Positions 1-11,900 of a DNA stretch of 64,000 bases are shown piece after piece. Location of the stretch: the NCBI GenBank assembly GCA_949987565.1, contig OX465102.1, positions 8,668,512 to 8,732,511 on the forward strand, in the 5' to 3' direction. The notes under the pieces are model-generated. The model saw only the letters and a program-made list of their open reading frames with translations, made no database searches and had not been told where the DNA came from. The stretch is from Luidia sarsii. Taxonomy: Eukaryota; Echinodermata; Asteroidea; Paxillosida; Luidiidae. How positions within the stretch are numbered: the first letter of the stretch is position 1; each line of letters starts with the position of its first letter. Position numbers and translations under genes: made by a program.

Positions 1-175
1 CCATCTTATTGGTACAAAGAAAACAGAGTAGTAAACGAAACGGAAACATGAGATACACACATTGATTTATCGTTGAAAAGAATCTCAAAGAGCTGAGCGA
101 TACCAGACAAGCAAACTTCAATGGGCGTGCGCAACAAATTAACGAAGCGATTAGCAAACAATGCGGCAGAGTAGA

Positions 176-234
176 GCAGCACAGCACGGCACGCAGCACG
201 GCACGCAGCACGGCACGGCAGCGCGGCACGGCAA
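176..234. repeat. ACGGCACGCAGC minisatellite
   Basis: About five units of a 10-13-nt GC-rich motif related to ACGGCACGCAGC. Both strands stay open across it (101- and 69-codon frames), so those frames are repeat artefacts. Confidence 0.75.
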
Positions 235-240
235 CGTGCG

Positions 241-370
241 CACAAAAGAATTTCAAACAAAAGGACACGAGCAGCTCCACACGGAACGTAGAGCATGCGC
301 AGAGAAACCAAGTCCTGAAACGGCGGGCGGTCTCCAAGGCAGCTCCGACGTATACCTGCTCAGACAGTAA
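241..370 (+). repeat. Dispersed segment, copy 1 (exon-like)
   Basis: This segment matches the reverse complement of about 1505-1600. The shared core runs from GAGAAACC through AGTCCTGA, a GGCGG-rich part and GGTCTCCAAGG. Each copy ends at a donor-like site (GACAG|TAAGTG here, AGACC|GTGAGTTT in copy 2). The two copies may be related exons or terminal parts of one repeat family in opposite orientation. No protein family is recognised. Confidence 0.5.
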
Positions 371-1504
371 GTGTAGGCCTAGATAATCAAAATCAACTTA
401 TATGTCTAGTAAAATAATAAACACAATAATATATAATAAATCATAGGCAAAGTAATCAGTGTCTCAAACATTAAGGGTAGGAAAAAGTCCTTACACAAAT
501 TAATGAATCCACGAAGTTTCTCTGCCTGAATTACAAAGGTGGGTACAAATGGGTAAACACTCTCCCGGACAGGCCCCCAAATGTCACAACTGCCCCCGAA
601 TATAGTGCAGAGTGCTTAAAATGGGTCTGCGTTTACCCCCCGAAAACATCGTGAAAACACTAAACAAATCTAATTGAAAACTTCTCTAGATTTTATGAAA
701 TTTATTAATATTTACAAATCAGTATTTACATAAATATATACAAATTAATGATTGAAATAAATACACAACGCTGTAATTTCGGCCTCAGATGGAATGATCA
801 TAATGAATCCAATCAAATTAACTATTAAATTAACGAAATCTAAAGACTATCATGAACTAGTGAATATTACAAAACTAATCCTATACTATGATAATACTTA
901 AAATAATCCTACACTAAGCCGGCAAATAATCACGCATATATATATATAGGGCCCACCGTATACACGGATTTATCTTGTTTATGCCTTGATCTGCAAAGTC
1001 GTCGGCGGTGACTACGGAATCCTCCCGACCTCAGTCTCGGTAGCCGGGGACGATGGTGCGGCAGCACGCTTAATCTGGTCACGGTGATGGGTTGCGTGGC
1101 CAGTACCGTCAGTCAGGTGCCGGTCTCGGGGCCTGTCTGCCTCCGGAATAGCGACAGCAGAAAGCAAATGTCACGGGGCCTGTCTGCCTCCGGACAACGA
1201 TGATGGTTGGCAAGTATTTATGCCGCCGGGGGTGCCATCTGTAATATTATTAATTGTAATAATAACAATAACACCCTATACTAAATAATGTAAATATTCC
1301 GATCGCTCAATCAATACATGTACAATGATGAAAATATTCTTAATCAACTTCTGATCAGAACAACATAATCATCTGGGTAGGTTTCAGAAGCGCCCTCTAT
1401 CGAATTGTCCTTTAGTAATACGTACACAAATATTACTCAATCAAATAAACAAATTCAATGAAATAGAGCAAAATAACGTAAACCAAAGCCTGAAACTCAC
1501 GGTC
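371..1504. other. AT-rich intergenic DNA, no gene seen
   Basis: No supported coding region. It holds many AT-rich words, a (TA)n tract near 936-947 and a 19-nt direct repeat (GGGGCCTGTCTGCCTCCGG) at about 1128 and 1177. It could be the interior of an old transposon. Confidence 0.5.
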
Positions 1505-1640
1505 TGGTGGCAGATCAATGTCTTGCTCCCTTGGAGACCACCGCCGCCTCAGGACTAGGTTTCTCGGCGAGAAATTTATGCAAGTTTGCATGGAGCGAAA
1601 TGTCGCATGACCGCTGTCCTTCGCGATCGCGATCGGTGGT
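1505..1640 (-). repeat. Dispersed segment, copy 2 (inverted)
   Basis: Minus-strand partner of the segment at 241-370. It reads into a donor-like GTGAGTTT at about 1498-1490. The two copies are about 1.2 kb apart and differ by substitutions and small indels. Confidence 0.5.
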
Positions 1641-1914
1641 AAAAAAAAACCAATCTTTGTAAAATCGCGGGGTATGGGTCACATGACGGTTTGACAATAA
1701 AACCAAAACGCCGAAATATAAAGAAAGGGTGAGACCATGGCAACATGAATATTTACAGGAACTTATGCATTATTCATACGACACTACGGATACGTCAACC
1801 ACAAACAATACACACGGACTACACACACAGTTACGGTAACAATACATAATTGCTGGACCATGCATTATACACATACAAGATACGGGCTGTTCTGCAGCTG
1901 GGACAACGCTGACA

Positions 1915-2736
1915 TTGGACAATGTTCATAATTACATTGACGACATTCTTATCCACACAGAGAGCTGGGATCAGCATCTTGCAGTCTTGAAACAGCTACT
2001 TCTTCGAATGCGCCAAGTGAGACTTACGGTAAAACCCAGTAAGTGCAAGATCGGCTGTGCTAAGGTAGAGTTCCTAGGACACATTGTAGGGTGTGGAGAA
2101 CTTCAGCCGATGGAAGATAAAGTAGAGAAAATCAAGAACGCCCCTCGTCCCCGAAATAAGAAACAGATGAGGTCATTTTTGGGTCTTTGCGGATATTACC
2201 GCAAATTTATTGAAGGTTTCTCAACCATCTCTGCTCCTCTTACAGATTGCACCAGAGCAAGAGAACCCAACGATATTGTTTGGACAGACAAGGAGGAGAG
2301 CGCATATGTAGCTCTGAAGAATGCACTAACTAGTGATCCCATTCTTATCCTTCCTGATTTCCATGAGCCCTTTATTTTGCGAACAGATGCGTCGGCAACT
2401 GGAATCGGAGCAGTACTGCTACAGGAGAAGGAAGGATGCAAGCTCCCTATCGCCTTCGCTAGCAGAAAGCTCCTTCTGCGAGAGCAGCAATACTCCGCCA
2501 TAGAGCGGGAATGCTTGGCGATAGTCTGGGGAATTAACAAATTTCAGATCTTTTTAGAAGGCAAGGAATTTATTTTAGAAACTGATCACCAACCACTGCT
2601 GTATCTACAGAGAGCAAAACTGCTCAACAGCCGCATAATGCGATGGGCCCTCTCACTGCAATCCCATCGTTTCAGAATTGAAGCAATCCCTGGCAAGCAG
2701 AACGTGGGTGCAGACTTCCTGAGCAGGGTGAACTAA
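1915..2736 (+). pseudogene. Ty3/gypsy pol fragment: RT plus RNase H, no integrase
   Basis: A 273-codon open frame. It starts just before the reverse transcriptase catalytic box (YIDD at residues 8-11), continues through the RT thumb/connection region (FLGLCGYYRKF) and covers a full RNase H domain (FILRTDASATGIGAVL, then a TDHQPL motif), ending GADFLSRVN-stop. RT fingers and palm, gag and protease are missing upstream. The frame stops right after RNase H, and a polypurine tract with a possible LTR start follows within about 100 bp, so the integrase is also absent. An acceptor-like TTCTGCAG lies at about 1888-1895. In the Ty3/gypsy family these domains copy element RNA into DNA. This copy is a truncated relic, probably produced by internal deletion. 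Confidence 0.85.
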
Positions 2737-2832
2737 CGTGAGATTGTTTTTCCTTACAGAAGTGAAGGTGTCATTAATGTATGATTATTTTTCCGACTCT
2801 GACAGGTTGCGAAGATGCAGAGCTTCTTCTTG

Positions 2833-3788
2833 AAAAGGGGGTGATTGTCAGAATCAGTAAAAACTGCCAGTGGACTAGCACAAGTCCAGTTCCTGTTAAT
2901 CCATCTCAGCCATGGTCAGCAGAGCAGATGTGCTTAGAATGTGTGTGGGTATTGTGTGCAGTGAGGATATGCTTCAGTGAGCGGGTACAGTGTCAGTGTG
3001 AGTTAAAGAGATGGCGGGAAAATCCACCTAGCGCGCGCTTTTTGGCCAGATTTAATCTCGACATCATGAGTTATGACACCACCATTCCATGGAAAAACCT
3101 AGTCGGTGTGATCCCTGAGGTGTGCTGACCCCCGTAGCTGACCGTACGTCCTCTGACAGAAATGTGAACCCAGTTTTGTTTAATTTTGTTTGTAATTTTG
3201 TTGGTTAAGTTGCTGTTTTTCCCCACTTTCCAAAACAAACAATTAGGATCGGGGTCCCGTTTTTTTCTTTTGGGAACGTAATCAGATGGCTGATTGAGGA
3301 GTCTAGGCAGAGCCAGACTACACGTATATGCTGCCGAGGTGCAGACTACAGCCCATAGAGAGCTCAGACCGAGGAACGGCACAGAGCCAATGAGATAGCC
3401 ACAGGACGGCCACTTATCCTGAGGGCAGACGTCCAAAACCTGCCCAACCTGACGGGGTGTTCGGCCTGCCCGCCATTGTCAATATTGTTTTTTATAAGTT
3501 GGAGCCGTGAGCTCACTTAGAGTAGGGGTCTGCCCCTGTGTTAAAAACCTGAACCACAGCTACATTGAATTAGACGGGGTCAATTACGGCTGAAAGCTGT
3601 TTGAGTCTGTTTGCCGTACTGTTTATTTGCTTTCTTTCTTTTTCTTGCTGTATTTTTTTTTTGTTACGAAAAACCACCATTCGAGTTGTTTTGGTACCAA
3701 CCCAGTGGTTGAGTAATTTTTTTGTTTGGTACGTTAAATAACAATTTTTTTTTTTTTGCATTCATGTTTGTAAGGACCACCATCTAAG
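2833..3788 (+). other. Polypurine tract and possible 3' LTR, then T-rich DNA
   Basis: AAAAGGGGGT at 2833-2842 resembles a polypurine tract. The TG dinucleotide just after it could begin an LTR. No second LTR copy or clear right end was found. From about 3160 the DNA is T-rich with long T runs, and no gene is seen. The LTR call is an inference from position behind the gypsy pol fragment. Confidence 0.35.
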
Positions 3789-3851
3789 GGTTGGATAGCT
3801 CAGATGGAAGAATATTGAGACGTTGTCTCAGGTTCGAGGCCCGGTCCAGTT
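3789..3851 (+). ncRNA. tRNA-like sequence, probable SINE head
   Basis: An A-box-like TAGCTCAGATGG and a perfect B box (GGTTCGAGGCC) stand in tRNA order. The ends can pair (GGTTGGA with TCCAGTT, using G-U pairs), and a hairpin TTGAG/CTCAG has GTT in the anticodon position. The D arm is poor and the variable region is missing, so this is a degenerate tRNA-derived element and not a working tRNA gene. T-rich DNA follows. Confidence 0.45.
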
Positions 3852-4400
3852 TTGTTTATTTTTTTTTTAATTTGATTGAAAATCTAGTGTTTGTTATTTT
3901 GAGTTGCTAAGGCCTGGCGTGATTCCGTCCTTCCAGTGTGAAGTGAGATTTATTTTTGGGGGGTTTATTTTTGTTTTCTTTAATTAATTTCCTTTAATCA
4001 CTGCATGTTCAATTAATTTACTGTTTACTTTATTTCTTTGTTCCTTACTTTACGTTGAACTGAAGTTCATTGATTTAAGTTTGAATTAAGAATACTTTTT
4101 TTACGTTATTCCTTTGCCTCCTACTCCAGTCATTTTGTCCTCCAGAGAGGGTGGGTTAACAACCCGGTATTCTTTTATTTATTTTTTAATTTTTTTTCTA
4201 AAACTTGTTGCCACCGCGAACCGCGCATGACACCTACACCCGCGCTGAATGGTAGATCCCGGCTCCTCATTTTATGAAAAAGGGGGGTCACGTGGGGCCA
4301 AATGCGGCCTTCTGATTGGTCGAGAGGCGCAAAATGATTACATAACACCGACTATCCAGACGGGGTGCACTACTAACATGGAAATTAATAATACACTTAC
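3852..4400. other. Intergenic, T-rich then mixed; no gene seen
   Basis: T-rich to about 4200, then more balanced sequence. No coding region is supported. It lies downstream of the second THAP-gene exon on the minus strand and could be its intron. Confidence 0.4.
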
Positions 4401-4546
4401 TGTTCATGCCTGTCAAGATAATCAAGACCCATTCCTGAGAGATTCTTGACAGTCACACACGGGACTTCTAGAACTTCTAAGCCATCGTGGCCATGTGCAC
4501 TCTCAGAGCTAAACACTAGAGGAACAAGTTCACCCTGAAGGTTGTC
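4401..4546 (-). CDS. THAP element copy A, candidate second exon
   Basis: Minus-strand segment bordered by an acceptor (CTTCTGCAG) and a donor (GTAAGTGTA). One frame is open for about 48 residues, starting DNLQGELVPLVF. It lies about 290 nt downstream of the THAP first-exon end at 4834. The flanking intron matches the one following THAP copy B (30501-30790), and the match ends near this acceptor. The phase does not join cleanly to the first exon as drawn, so either a splice site is misplaced or a small indel is present. Function unknown; probably the next part of a THAP-domain transposase. Confidence 0.4.
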
Positions 4547-4833
4547 CTGCAGAAGTGTGGGAGACTGGAGTCGCGTTCCGATAACGTGTAAATTAGGCCT
4601 ATCTCCATGTTCTTGTGGCAGCACAAATACAAATACGGCACGGTACGTATATCCCCCCTTCTTCCTCCATGGTAATTGGTACAATACATGTATATCCATG
4701 AGTTACAGATAAGCGGTCTGCGCGAAAGACTAGGCAGAACGTGCATGTGAGAACAATCACGCTAGGACCGAAACGAAAACATACATCAAAAGTCGATCAT
4801 ATCATATAGGAAAAACATCAAAATTAACTCAAC

Positions 4834-4962
4834 TTTCTGGATTCCAATGCGGCAATTCGTGAAGCTGTCGATGAACGTGATGCTACCGCTGGTCGATGTG
4901 AAAATACTGAAGGAACGGCATGTTCTTTCAGTATATTTCTCGGCTTCAAACCGGTGAGTAGT
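4834..4962 (-). pseudogene. THAP gene copy A, 3' part of exon 1
   Basis: Matches the 3' part of THAP copy B exon 1 (about 30372-30500). The frame reads LKPRNILKEHAVPSVFSHR and on into a Ser/Ala/Arg-rich segment, ending at a GTTGAG donor. The first part of the same exon is at 18922-19105, 14 kb away, with the hAT element between them. About 50 bp of the exon present in copy B is missing at the break. Confidence 0.65.
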
Positions 4963-5112
4963 CAAGGCCACAACCTCCGAGGCCAAGGCCGAGTCCGAGT
5001 CACGGGTTGCCGAGGCCAAGGCCAAGGCCGAGTCATTCGCATTCGAGGCCGAGGCCGAGGCCGAGACCGAGGCCACAGTGTCCGAGGCCGAGGCCGAGGC
5101 CGAGGCCGGGTA
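4963..5112. repeat. GAGGCC hexamer array, left end of the hAT element
   Basis: About 20 copies of GAGGCC/AAGGCC with interruptions. Open frames here on both strands are artefacts. The matching array is at 18780-18921. Confidence 0.8.
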
Positions 5113-5535
5113 TATTATGGACACACGTTAAAAAAACAACTCAACTTTACACGAAGGTGATGTCTAACATGATTTTAATAAACATGCTATAGATGGAAAC
5201 GTATCGGTACATGTACCTGTTCTGGTTTACTTGCTCATAAAAGGTATCACTAAAACAACTACATTACTTCAAATTTCCCTACATCAAATTTTTCTCTTTC
5301 TCTTAATAATTACTTAGGCTGAAGGAACTCCAATTTCTTTGTTTAAGTGGGATTTATCTAAAAAAAAATTGTGAACAAAAACTTCCAATAATCCTCCTTA
5401 AAAGCACATAGTAGTACCCCTTAAATAAAAGATGGAGTTTAGCCTATAGTTGCTGCAAAACTGACCTATCTAACTTCACGGAATGGAACCGGCCCCTATA
5501 CAATCAATGTGTTTTTGGCTTTGACGTTATACCCC
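5113..5535. other. hAT 3' flank, no gene
   Basis: Between the left GAGGCC array and the transposase stop codon. AT-rich and probably the 3' untranslated part of the transposase transcript. No polyadenylation site was assigned with confidence. Confidence 0.5.
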
Positions 5536-5975
5536 TTAAAGTATGTGTTCATTGCACTTCAAGAACATCAGCGTCTCCAACATCTGTGGTGAAAGGCTTG
5601 CCCGATGCGGTCGCATGATGATTCCCCCTCTGCTGAATATACGCTCTACTGGAGCGCTTGTAGCTGGTACACAGAGGACATATTTGGCAAGGGCATGCAG
5701 TGATGGATACTGATTTTTTGCTGCACCGTTGTCCTGCCAAAAAGAAACAGCATCCAATCCGTTTCGCTGTTCATCCCGGAGATACTTTTGGAGCTGAGTC
5801 CTCACACTTTCCTTCTCTCCACTCTTTCTGCGACCCCTGATTGAATTGTACTTGGCCAACAAACGGGGGATTTTTGCAGGGATGTCTTTATTGTTTTCCT
5901 CCTCACTGCTGGAGTGGCTGAGGACTGCATCTTCTGCACAGGATGCAAATCTCTCTGCTTCGGTGATGACCAACT
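5536..5975 (-). CDS. hAT exon 7: C-terminal dimerisation region
   Basis: A Ser/Glu-rich linker, then the conserved block running from YPSLHALAKYVL through SAPVERIFSRGG to MLETLMFLKC, and a stop. Acceptor GATGTAG. Confidence 0.85.
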
Positions 5976-8900
5976 CTACATCAATCAAGAAAAATATATG
6001 AAATGTACATTTTGAAGAGATCACTGGTTTCATTAGCAGAATTAGTCGTTTTGATATGGTACATTTTTATTTATTTCATTATGATACTCTTTTCCATTTG
6101 GGTTCGAACAATGGTACCACAATGTGATCGGTTTATTAAAGATTAGTTTATTTTTGAGAACTGAACTGTCCTTAAACATGGATATTTGAAACTAAATTTA
6201 CAAGAAAAGTTTTGAACATATCAGACCCTTTCTTCAAACTTTGCTTGATTGATCGCAAACCTAACATACCTTTCAGAGTATCCTTCAACTTGGTTTTGGC
6301 ATTTTCTGTGTCGTGGGTGAACACCACGTCAGCATCTACCCAGTACATCATGTACTGGGGATCCAAAACAGCACCTACAAGATATATCTTTTCCATGAAA
6401 GGCTCTTGATGACTCCCACTACTAGGTCTGGTGTCCATGCCACAGTTGATAAAGATCCCTCTGAATCGCTTCTTCAGTGATGTGTGAAGAGATGTGACGA
6501 GTGTCTTACAGAACCTTGCATCATCTTTCCACTTTCTGAGATGACTGTTGATGTCAAGGACAACAGGAACCACTTGGGTTATTGTGGCACTTTGATCCCC
6601 TGTAACAAAAACAAAATGAATATACAAATGTAATTACAGGGGCTGTACACCTTTGGTATTTACCCAAACAAAGTTCTATGGGGTTTTCACCCAGAAGCTT
6701 ATTTTTGTTAAAGGTGGTTATGTTGGTAAACAGCCCGTACATGTACATGTATAAGGATTCGCACGGACGCCCCGTTGTTGATGAGAAATCATGCAATTTT
6801 TTTACAAAATCTTCACAACTCGTTATGAACTTTTGAAACGCACTGTTTGATTGTTTTTCACCGATTTCTCTACATCAGATAGACCAATCCGGCTGAAATT
6901 GTCACCGGTGACTTTTACAGTTTTCGAAAATAGTGACGTTGGTTTCACTGCATTCCCTCCCATTACAATTGTGTACATTTCCTTTAACTGATTCTGACCA
7001 AATATGTATCAATTAAATTGTCAGACTATGTTTAACGATAAAAATAAATGTCTATTTACTGGATGATTGTCGAGGAAGTGTTGTGCCACTAAACATACCC
7101 TGCGTTAAGTTGGTTGCTTCAGCAAATGGCTCCAGGATTTTACACAGCTCAGTTATTTGCCCCCACTCATTACGTGTCAGTAGAGCATGTGAAAACTCTT
7201 GTGTATCACACACTTCTGCCAATGCCTTGCAGTCCATTCCTTCCATTCTCAAGAGTGAGCGAAGTTGGTGGTATTGTGAGTTCCAACGAGTAGCCACTGC
7301 TGCAGGTATGGTACGGCTTACCCCAAACTTGTTTTCAAATCTAAAAATATAAGACACAATGCTATTTCCAACTATGGTACAAACTAACTGTGCACAGCAC
7401 AGAACAAAGGGAAATTTCGGATTACGAACTTTGAAAACTTTAAAACTCACTTTTCTTTGAAAACGGTACTCTTGTGTAGGAGAGTGGAGATCTTTGTGAC
7501 CTTGGCCATGGCTCGGCTGACACACTTCATGTCATCCAAACCATCACTGACAACAAGTTGAAGAGTATGGGCAAAGCACGGTATCCTCTGCTTTGAGCTC
7601 GTTCTCAATGACGCATCAATATGAGCATCGTCCTCTACATCGAGCTCTTCCCAAACTGTCTCATCCTCCACTTCTTGGTCCTCCTCATCCACAGATGCCT
7701 CTTCATTGCCCTCCATTGGCAACTTCACTTTGAACGCCTTTTTCATGTTCGCAGCGTTGTCTGTGACAATGAAGTCTACCTGAAGCAGGAGTACAATAAT
7801 ATTAAAACAAATAAATCAATGCTTCAGCTGACGCAATTATCTCTGTTGACAGTCGAAACAATAACACAACAGCCCAACTAACAATGCTGTCAAAGGATTG
7901 AGCAATTCTTTCCCCTGTGTGCCTCCCACGGTGCTGGCAGGTCAGAAGAACAGACAACAACCCATAGCTCCCAGTTTTGGGGTTTGTGCCCATGATGTGT
8001 GCTGTTACACCCAAGTAGCTGTGCATGGTCCTATCAGTCCAGATGTCAGTCGTCAGAGAGATATTGCTGTGTTGGGATAGCAAGTCCATGACCTTCTTAG
8101 TACCTTCAGCTCTCAACTGGGGAAGCACCTTACTTGTCAACGTTGACCTGGCCATGGGCTGATATCTATAGCCAATAAGGCCAAAAAAAAAAAATCCTGT
8201 GTTTCCGATAACATGTGCCAAAAAAAGTTGGGTCGGTAGGTAGGGATTTTTTTTTATTTTTTTTATTTTTTTTATACACACATGAATGTGAATCTGCAAC
8301 ATCAATAAAAGTTGTTCATGTTTTATAACTACAAACATACACTATTCGTACCTGTATTCAAGAGTTTAAATATTTGGTAGTGTATCTAATTTATAGTTAA
8401 TTTTGGGGGTTTTATATGGGTCAGGTTTAGGGTATTAATTATTGATTCTTATTATTTTTTACTATGATGTTCTCCTTGAATTTGCACTGAGAATTGGGGT
8501 TGGATACCTCAGGTTTGTATCATGTAACACAGGTCTGACATTCAATTGAACTTGGGAACTAGGGAAAAACTATTGACCAATAAACATTTTTATTAAAATC
8601 AATTCCGAAAAGGATACAACTGAAATAAATATTTTTGAGTAAACAGCTCAAATTTATTTTCTTTTGACAGAACAGAACATAAACACAAAATAAAATTTAA
8701 AATAAAATGAAATGTCACTTTTTTCATTGAAGCTTTTTATGTTTAAATCTAAACATTGAAAGAAAATGAAATAAAATGATTGTAAAAAAATATTTTTTTT
8801 CCCTGATATTTTTCTGGAAAAGCTTATATCAACAAGTAAATATAAATTAAATATAAACCCAAAAATAAACAAAATAAAATAAACAAAATAAAAATTATAA

Positions 8901-11900
8901 TAAAATACTATGAAATCTCTCTTTTTCATTGCAGCTTTTTGTTTAAATCTAAACATTTAAAGAAAATAAAATAAAATGATTGTCAACATATTTTTTTCCA
9001 TGATATTTTTCTGGAAAAGCTTATATAAACAAGTAAATAAAAATTAAATAAACAAAAACAAAATAAACAAAAGAAAATAAAAAAAATTAAAATTACAATA
9101 AAATACTATGAAATCTCTCGTTTTATCATTGCAGCTTTTTGTTTAAATCTAAACATTTAAAGAAAAGAAAATGAAATAATTGCCAACAAATAATGTATCC
9201 TTCTCCCTGATATTGCTTCTCTGGAAAAGCTTCAAAAACAAAATTAATTGGTGTGTCAATATACATTCTCAATGTAAAATTACACAAATGAATTAAATAA
9301 AAGCCAAGATATATGTAAATGTCTTTCTCCATGACATCTCAGTACATGTAGTCTTTTTGTAAAACCTTAATAATGAAATACAAATATAAATGTCTTGTTC
9401 TTTCACAGTTAAAAGCCTTCCAGAAAATATGCATTTGGAAAAACCAGCAGTGGTAACGAAAAACAAACTTCAATGAAAAAAAAATAAAAATAAAAATAAA
9501 TCTTACAATGGATGATTTTTATGGTCTCATACAAGGGTGTTCATATTAGTGCTGGGCGACTACTGATTTTCAAGAGTCGATTAGTCGTTGGCGTAATAGT
9601 CGCGAAAAGTCGACTAGTCGACCATTGTTTAGTACACGCGTTTTTATTGTATAACTATACACGTGTACATGTACATGTACTGTACATGTACACTTATTGC
9701 AGCCTATTGTGCATGTAGTACGTGTACTAGTGTACGTGTATTAGTACTGTACATCTACTGTACATGTACAATGTACATTACGTGTTCATGTACATGTAAT
9801 GTACATGTACATGCCATCTACACACGTGCACACGTGTATGTACATGTACATGTACAGTACATGTGTGTTACCAGCTCTGCAGCGAACACAACAAGACCAG
9901 ACGGACACTTCCATTTTCATTGTAGGGGACAAATTAAATTGTGGTTGTGGAATGAATTAAATTTCATTGGTTTACAGGACTTACATGCATAGCTTTGTGT
10001 CATGCGCGCATTGTGATGTTTTGTAAGCCATTTATTCTGAAATGGTTTCAGAACTTTGGTAAAATGTGTGTCTATTTTGTTTACCTTAAGAACTTGACTC
10101 TATTAACCCCCCTTTCCATTTTTGGAATGGGCCGGTGAAACTGTGGACTCATCATGGTCATGGCGGCCGTTTTTACAGCGCACGTGTTAGTGTTACAATA
10201 TTGCTTCCATGCAAAGCCTCCCAGAAATGTGGACCTCAAACAGGGAGTTGTTTCGTCTCTAGGCATTTCAGAATATTATGGAGAAACAGCAACTCCAACC
10301 TTTCACCAACCAGTTAATTATCCTCTGGAAGAAATAATACAATCTGGTCGTGCTTTCGGTGAGGTTGATAATTTTCCGTGAAGGGTGAACGGATTAGTCC
10401 GCAACTTAATTCGCACGGGGAAAATTAACTTCGCTGCTAATAATCACGGCACGGCGTGAGTTCGTAAAATAAACAAACTGAACTGTCGGAAGGAAAAATG
10501 ATTTTGATCCCCGTGTTTTGATCCCAGGGCTTGGCTAGCGGGACCTTTCTCAAATTAATGACAACGAAAGTGAGGAGTCGAGGGTCTGTATTCTTTTATT
10601 TGGTAAATTGGGACATTTATATTCAGAAAGCAGTCTTCAATAGTGTCATGTTTCATTTCAGATTATCTTAAGTAGAAGTCCAGCGCAAACAGTCTGTATA
10701 CATTTTTTTTATCAAAACCCTTTTTTCAAATAAAGTTTGCGTGAAAAGAAGGAAATGAAACATTATTTTTCAACAGAAAAAAAACATTACGAGGTGATTA
10801 CATTCTGGTGAAAACTATATCAGTACAATGTCCATGTATATGATTTTTACACGAGCCCAGAAAGGTTTGCCGATCTCTGGATTTGTTCATGCCTAAAAAG
10901 TACAGCACATGTACATGTACATGTGCATGTGTACATGTACATGTAACAATCCTCAAATCCTGCATGAGTTAGCTGGCACGTGGTGCGCAAGTGGGAAAGG
11001 TCATCGCACTTGTGTTCCCAGACCTCCGTTAGTACAGTGAGGACGGTAGTGTCCGAAACGAATTCGGATGAATATGTATAACCAAAATAGAACCAATGGT
11101 AGACCGGGAAGGCCTATGAATAATACATTTCCGTCTGTTGGCGTGGAAACGATAGTCTGATTGGACAACGAAACAGCACGTACATAATCATGCTCCCCTA
11201 AAATAAAATGGAACAGTCCGATGACCAACTCCCCTTTGCTGCACTGAAGACAGTGCTGTGTTAGTACTGCACGCGATGCATGGGCCGATGGCGATTGCAC
11301 TGTGTTTCGCGGCATGTTGTGCCGTGCCGTGGGATTTCGACTGTCGAAATTTCGTGCCGTGCCGTGGGATTTCGACTGTCGAAATTTCGTGCCGTGCCGT
11401 GGGATTTCGACTGTCGAAAATTCGTGGCGTGCCGTGGGAGTTCGACTTGTCGCGGGGGTCGACTTGTCGTGGGGGTCGACTTGTCGCCGACAAGTCGCCA
11501 CCGCGACAAGTCGACTTTCGTGAAAACGAATGTCGACTGTCGGCATGTCTTTGACCGGTCGCGAAATGTCGGTTAGTCGACATTTTGTCCCAGGCCTAGT
11601 TCATATCCACTAGATTTGCACGCATCACACAGTGGCAGCACAGTTTTGTACCGTTTTCTCAATTCCAAGTCTATTAAGCCATGTTCAGTCCCACAGATAC
11701 AACAAAGATCCCCTTGACCAATACCCGAACTGTAGTATGGGTTTTCAATTCGAGCCTCACAGCCAAGACTTAGTCGCATGAACACCTTGCCATGCAGATC
11801 ATGATTAGGAGGGGTGACTGGAGCTCCACAAGTATAGTCACACTCGCTCATGAGAGTTACGAGCTGTGTTTGCTGACGCTCAGTTAGTTTATTTTTGCTA

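Larger units (their letters stand above)
9547..11598. mobile_element. Non-autonomous hAT element with perfect 8-bp target duplication
   Basis: GTTCATAT flanks both ends (9539-9546 and 11599-11606). The left end reads TAGTGCTGGGCGACTA and the right end, inward, TAGGCCTGGGACAAAA, a hAT-like imperfect terminal repeat. Both subterminal regions are rich in GTCGAC-type words (9570-9625 and 11440-11580). No transposase is present; a 75-codon frame at 10154-10381 is not convincing. It interrupts the last codons of the three-exon gene at 11573-16372. A diverged pair of ends implies mobilisation by an autonomous hAT other than the one surrounding it. Confidence 0.85.

Noticed and set aside
4786..5192. 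Ser/Ala-rich and Arg/Gly-rich proteins at 4.8-5.2 kb
   Set aside because: Translations of the GAGGCC hexamer array.
10154..10381. 75-codon plus-strand ORF inside the non-autonomous hAT
   Set aside because: No motif or family. The ATG context is reasonable, but length and isolation do not support a gene.
11001..11583. Several overlapping frames of 73-181 codons on both strands
   Set aside because: They arise from the 35-bp tandem repeat and GTCGAC-rich subterminal DNA of the non-autonomous hAT, with no domain signal.
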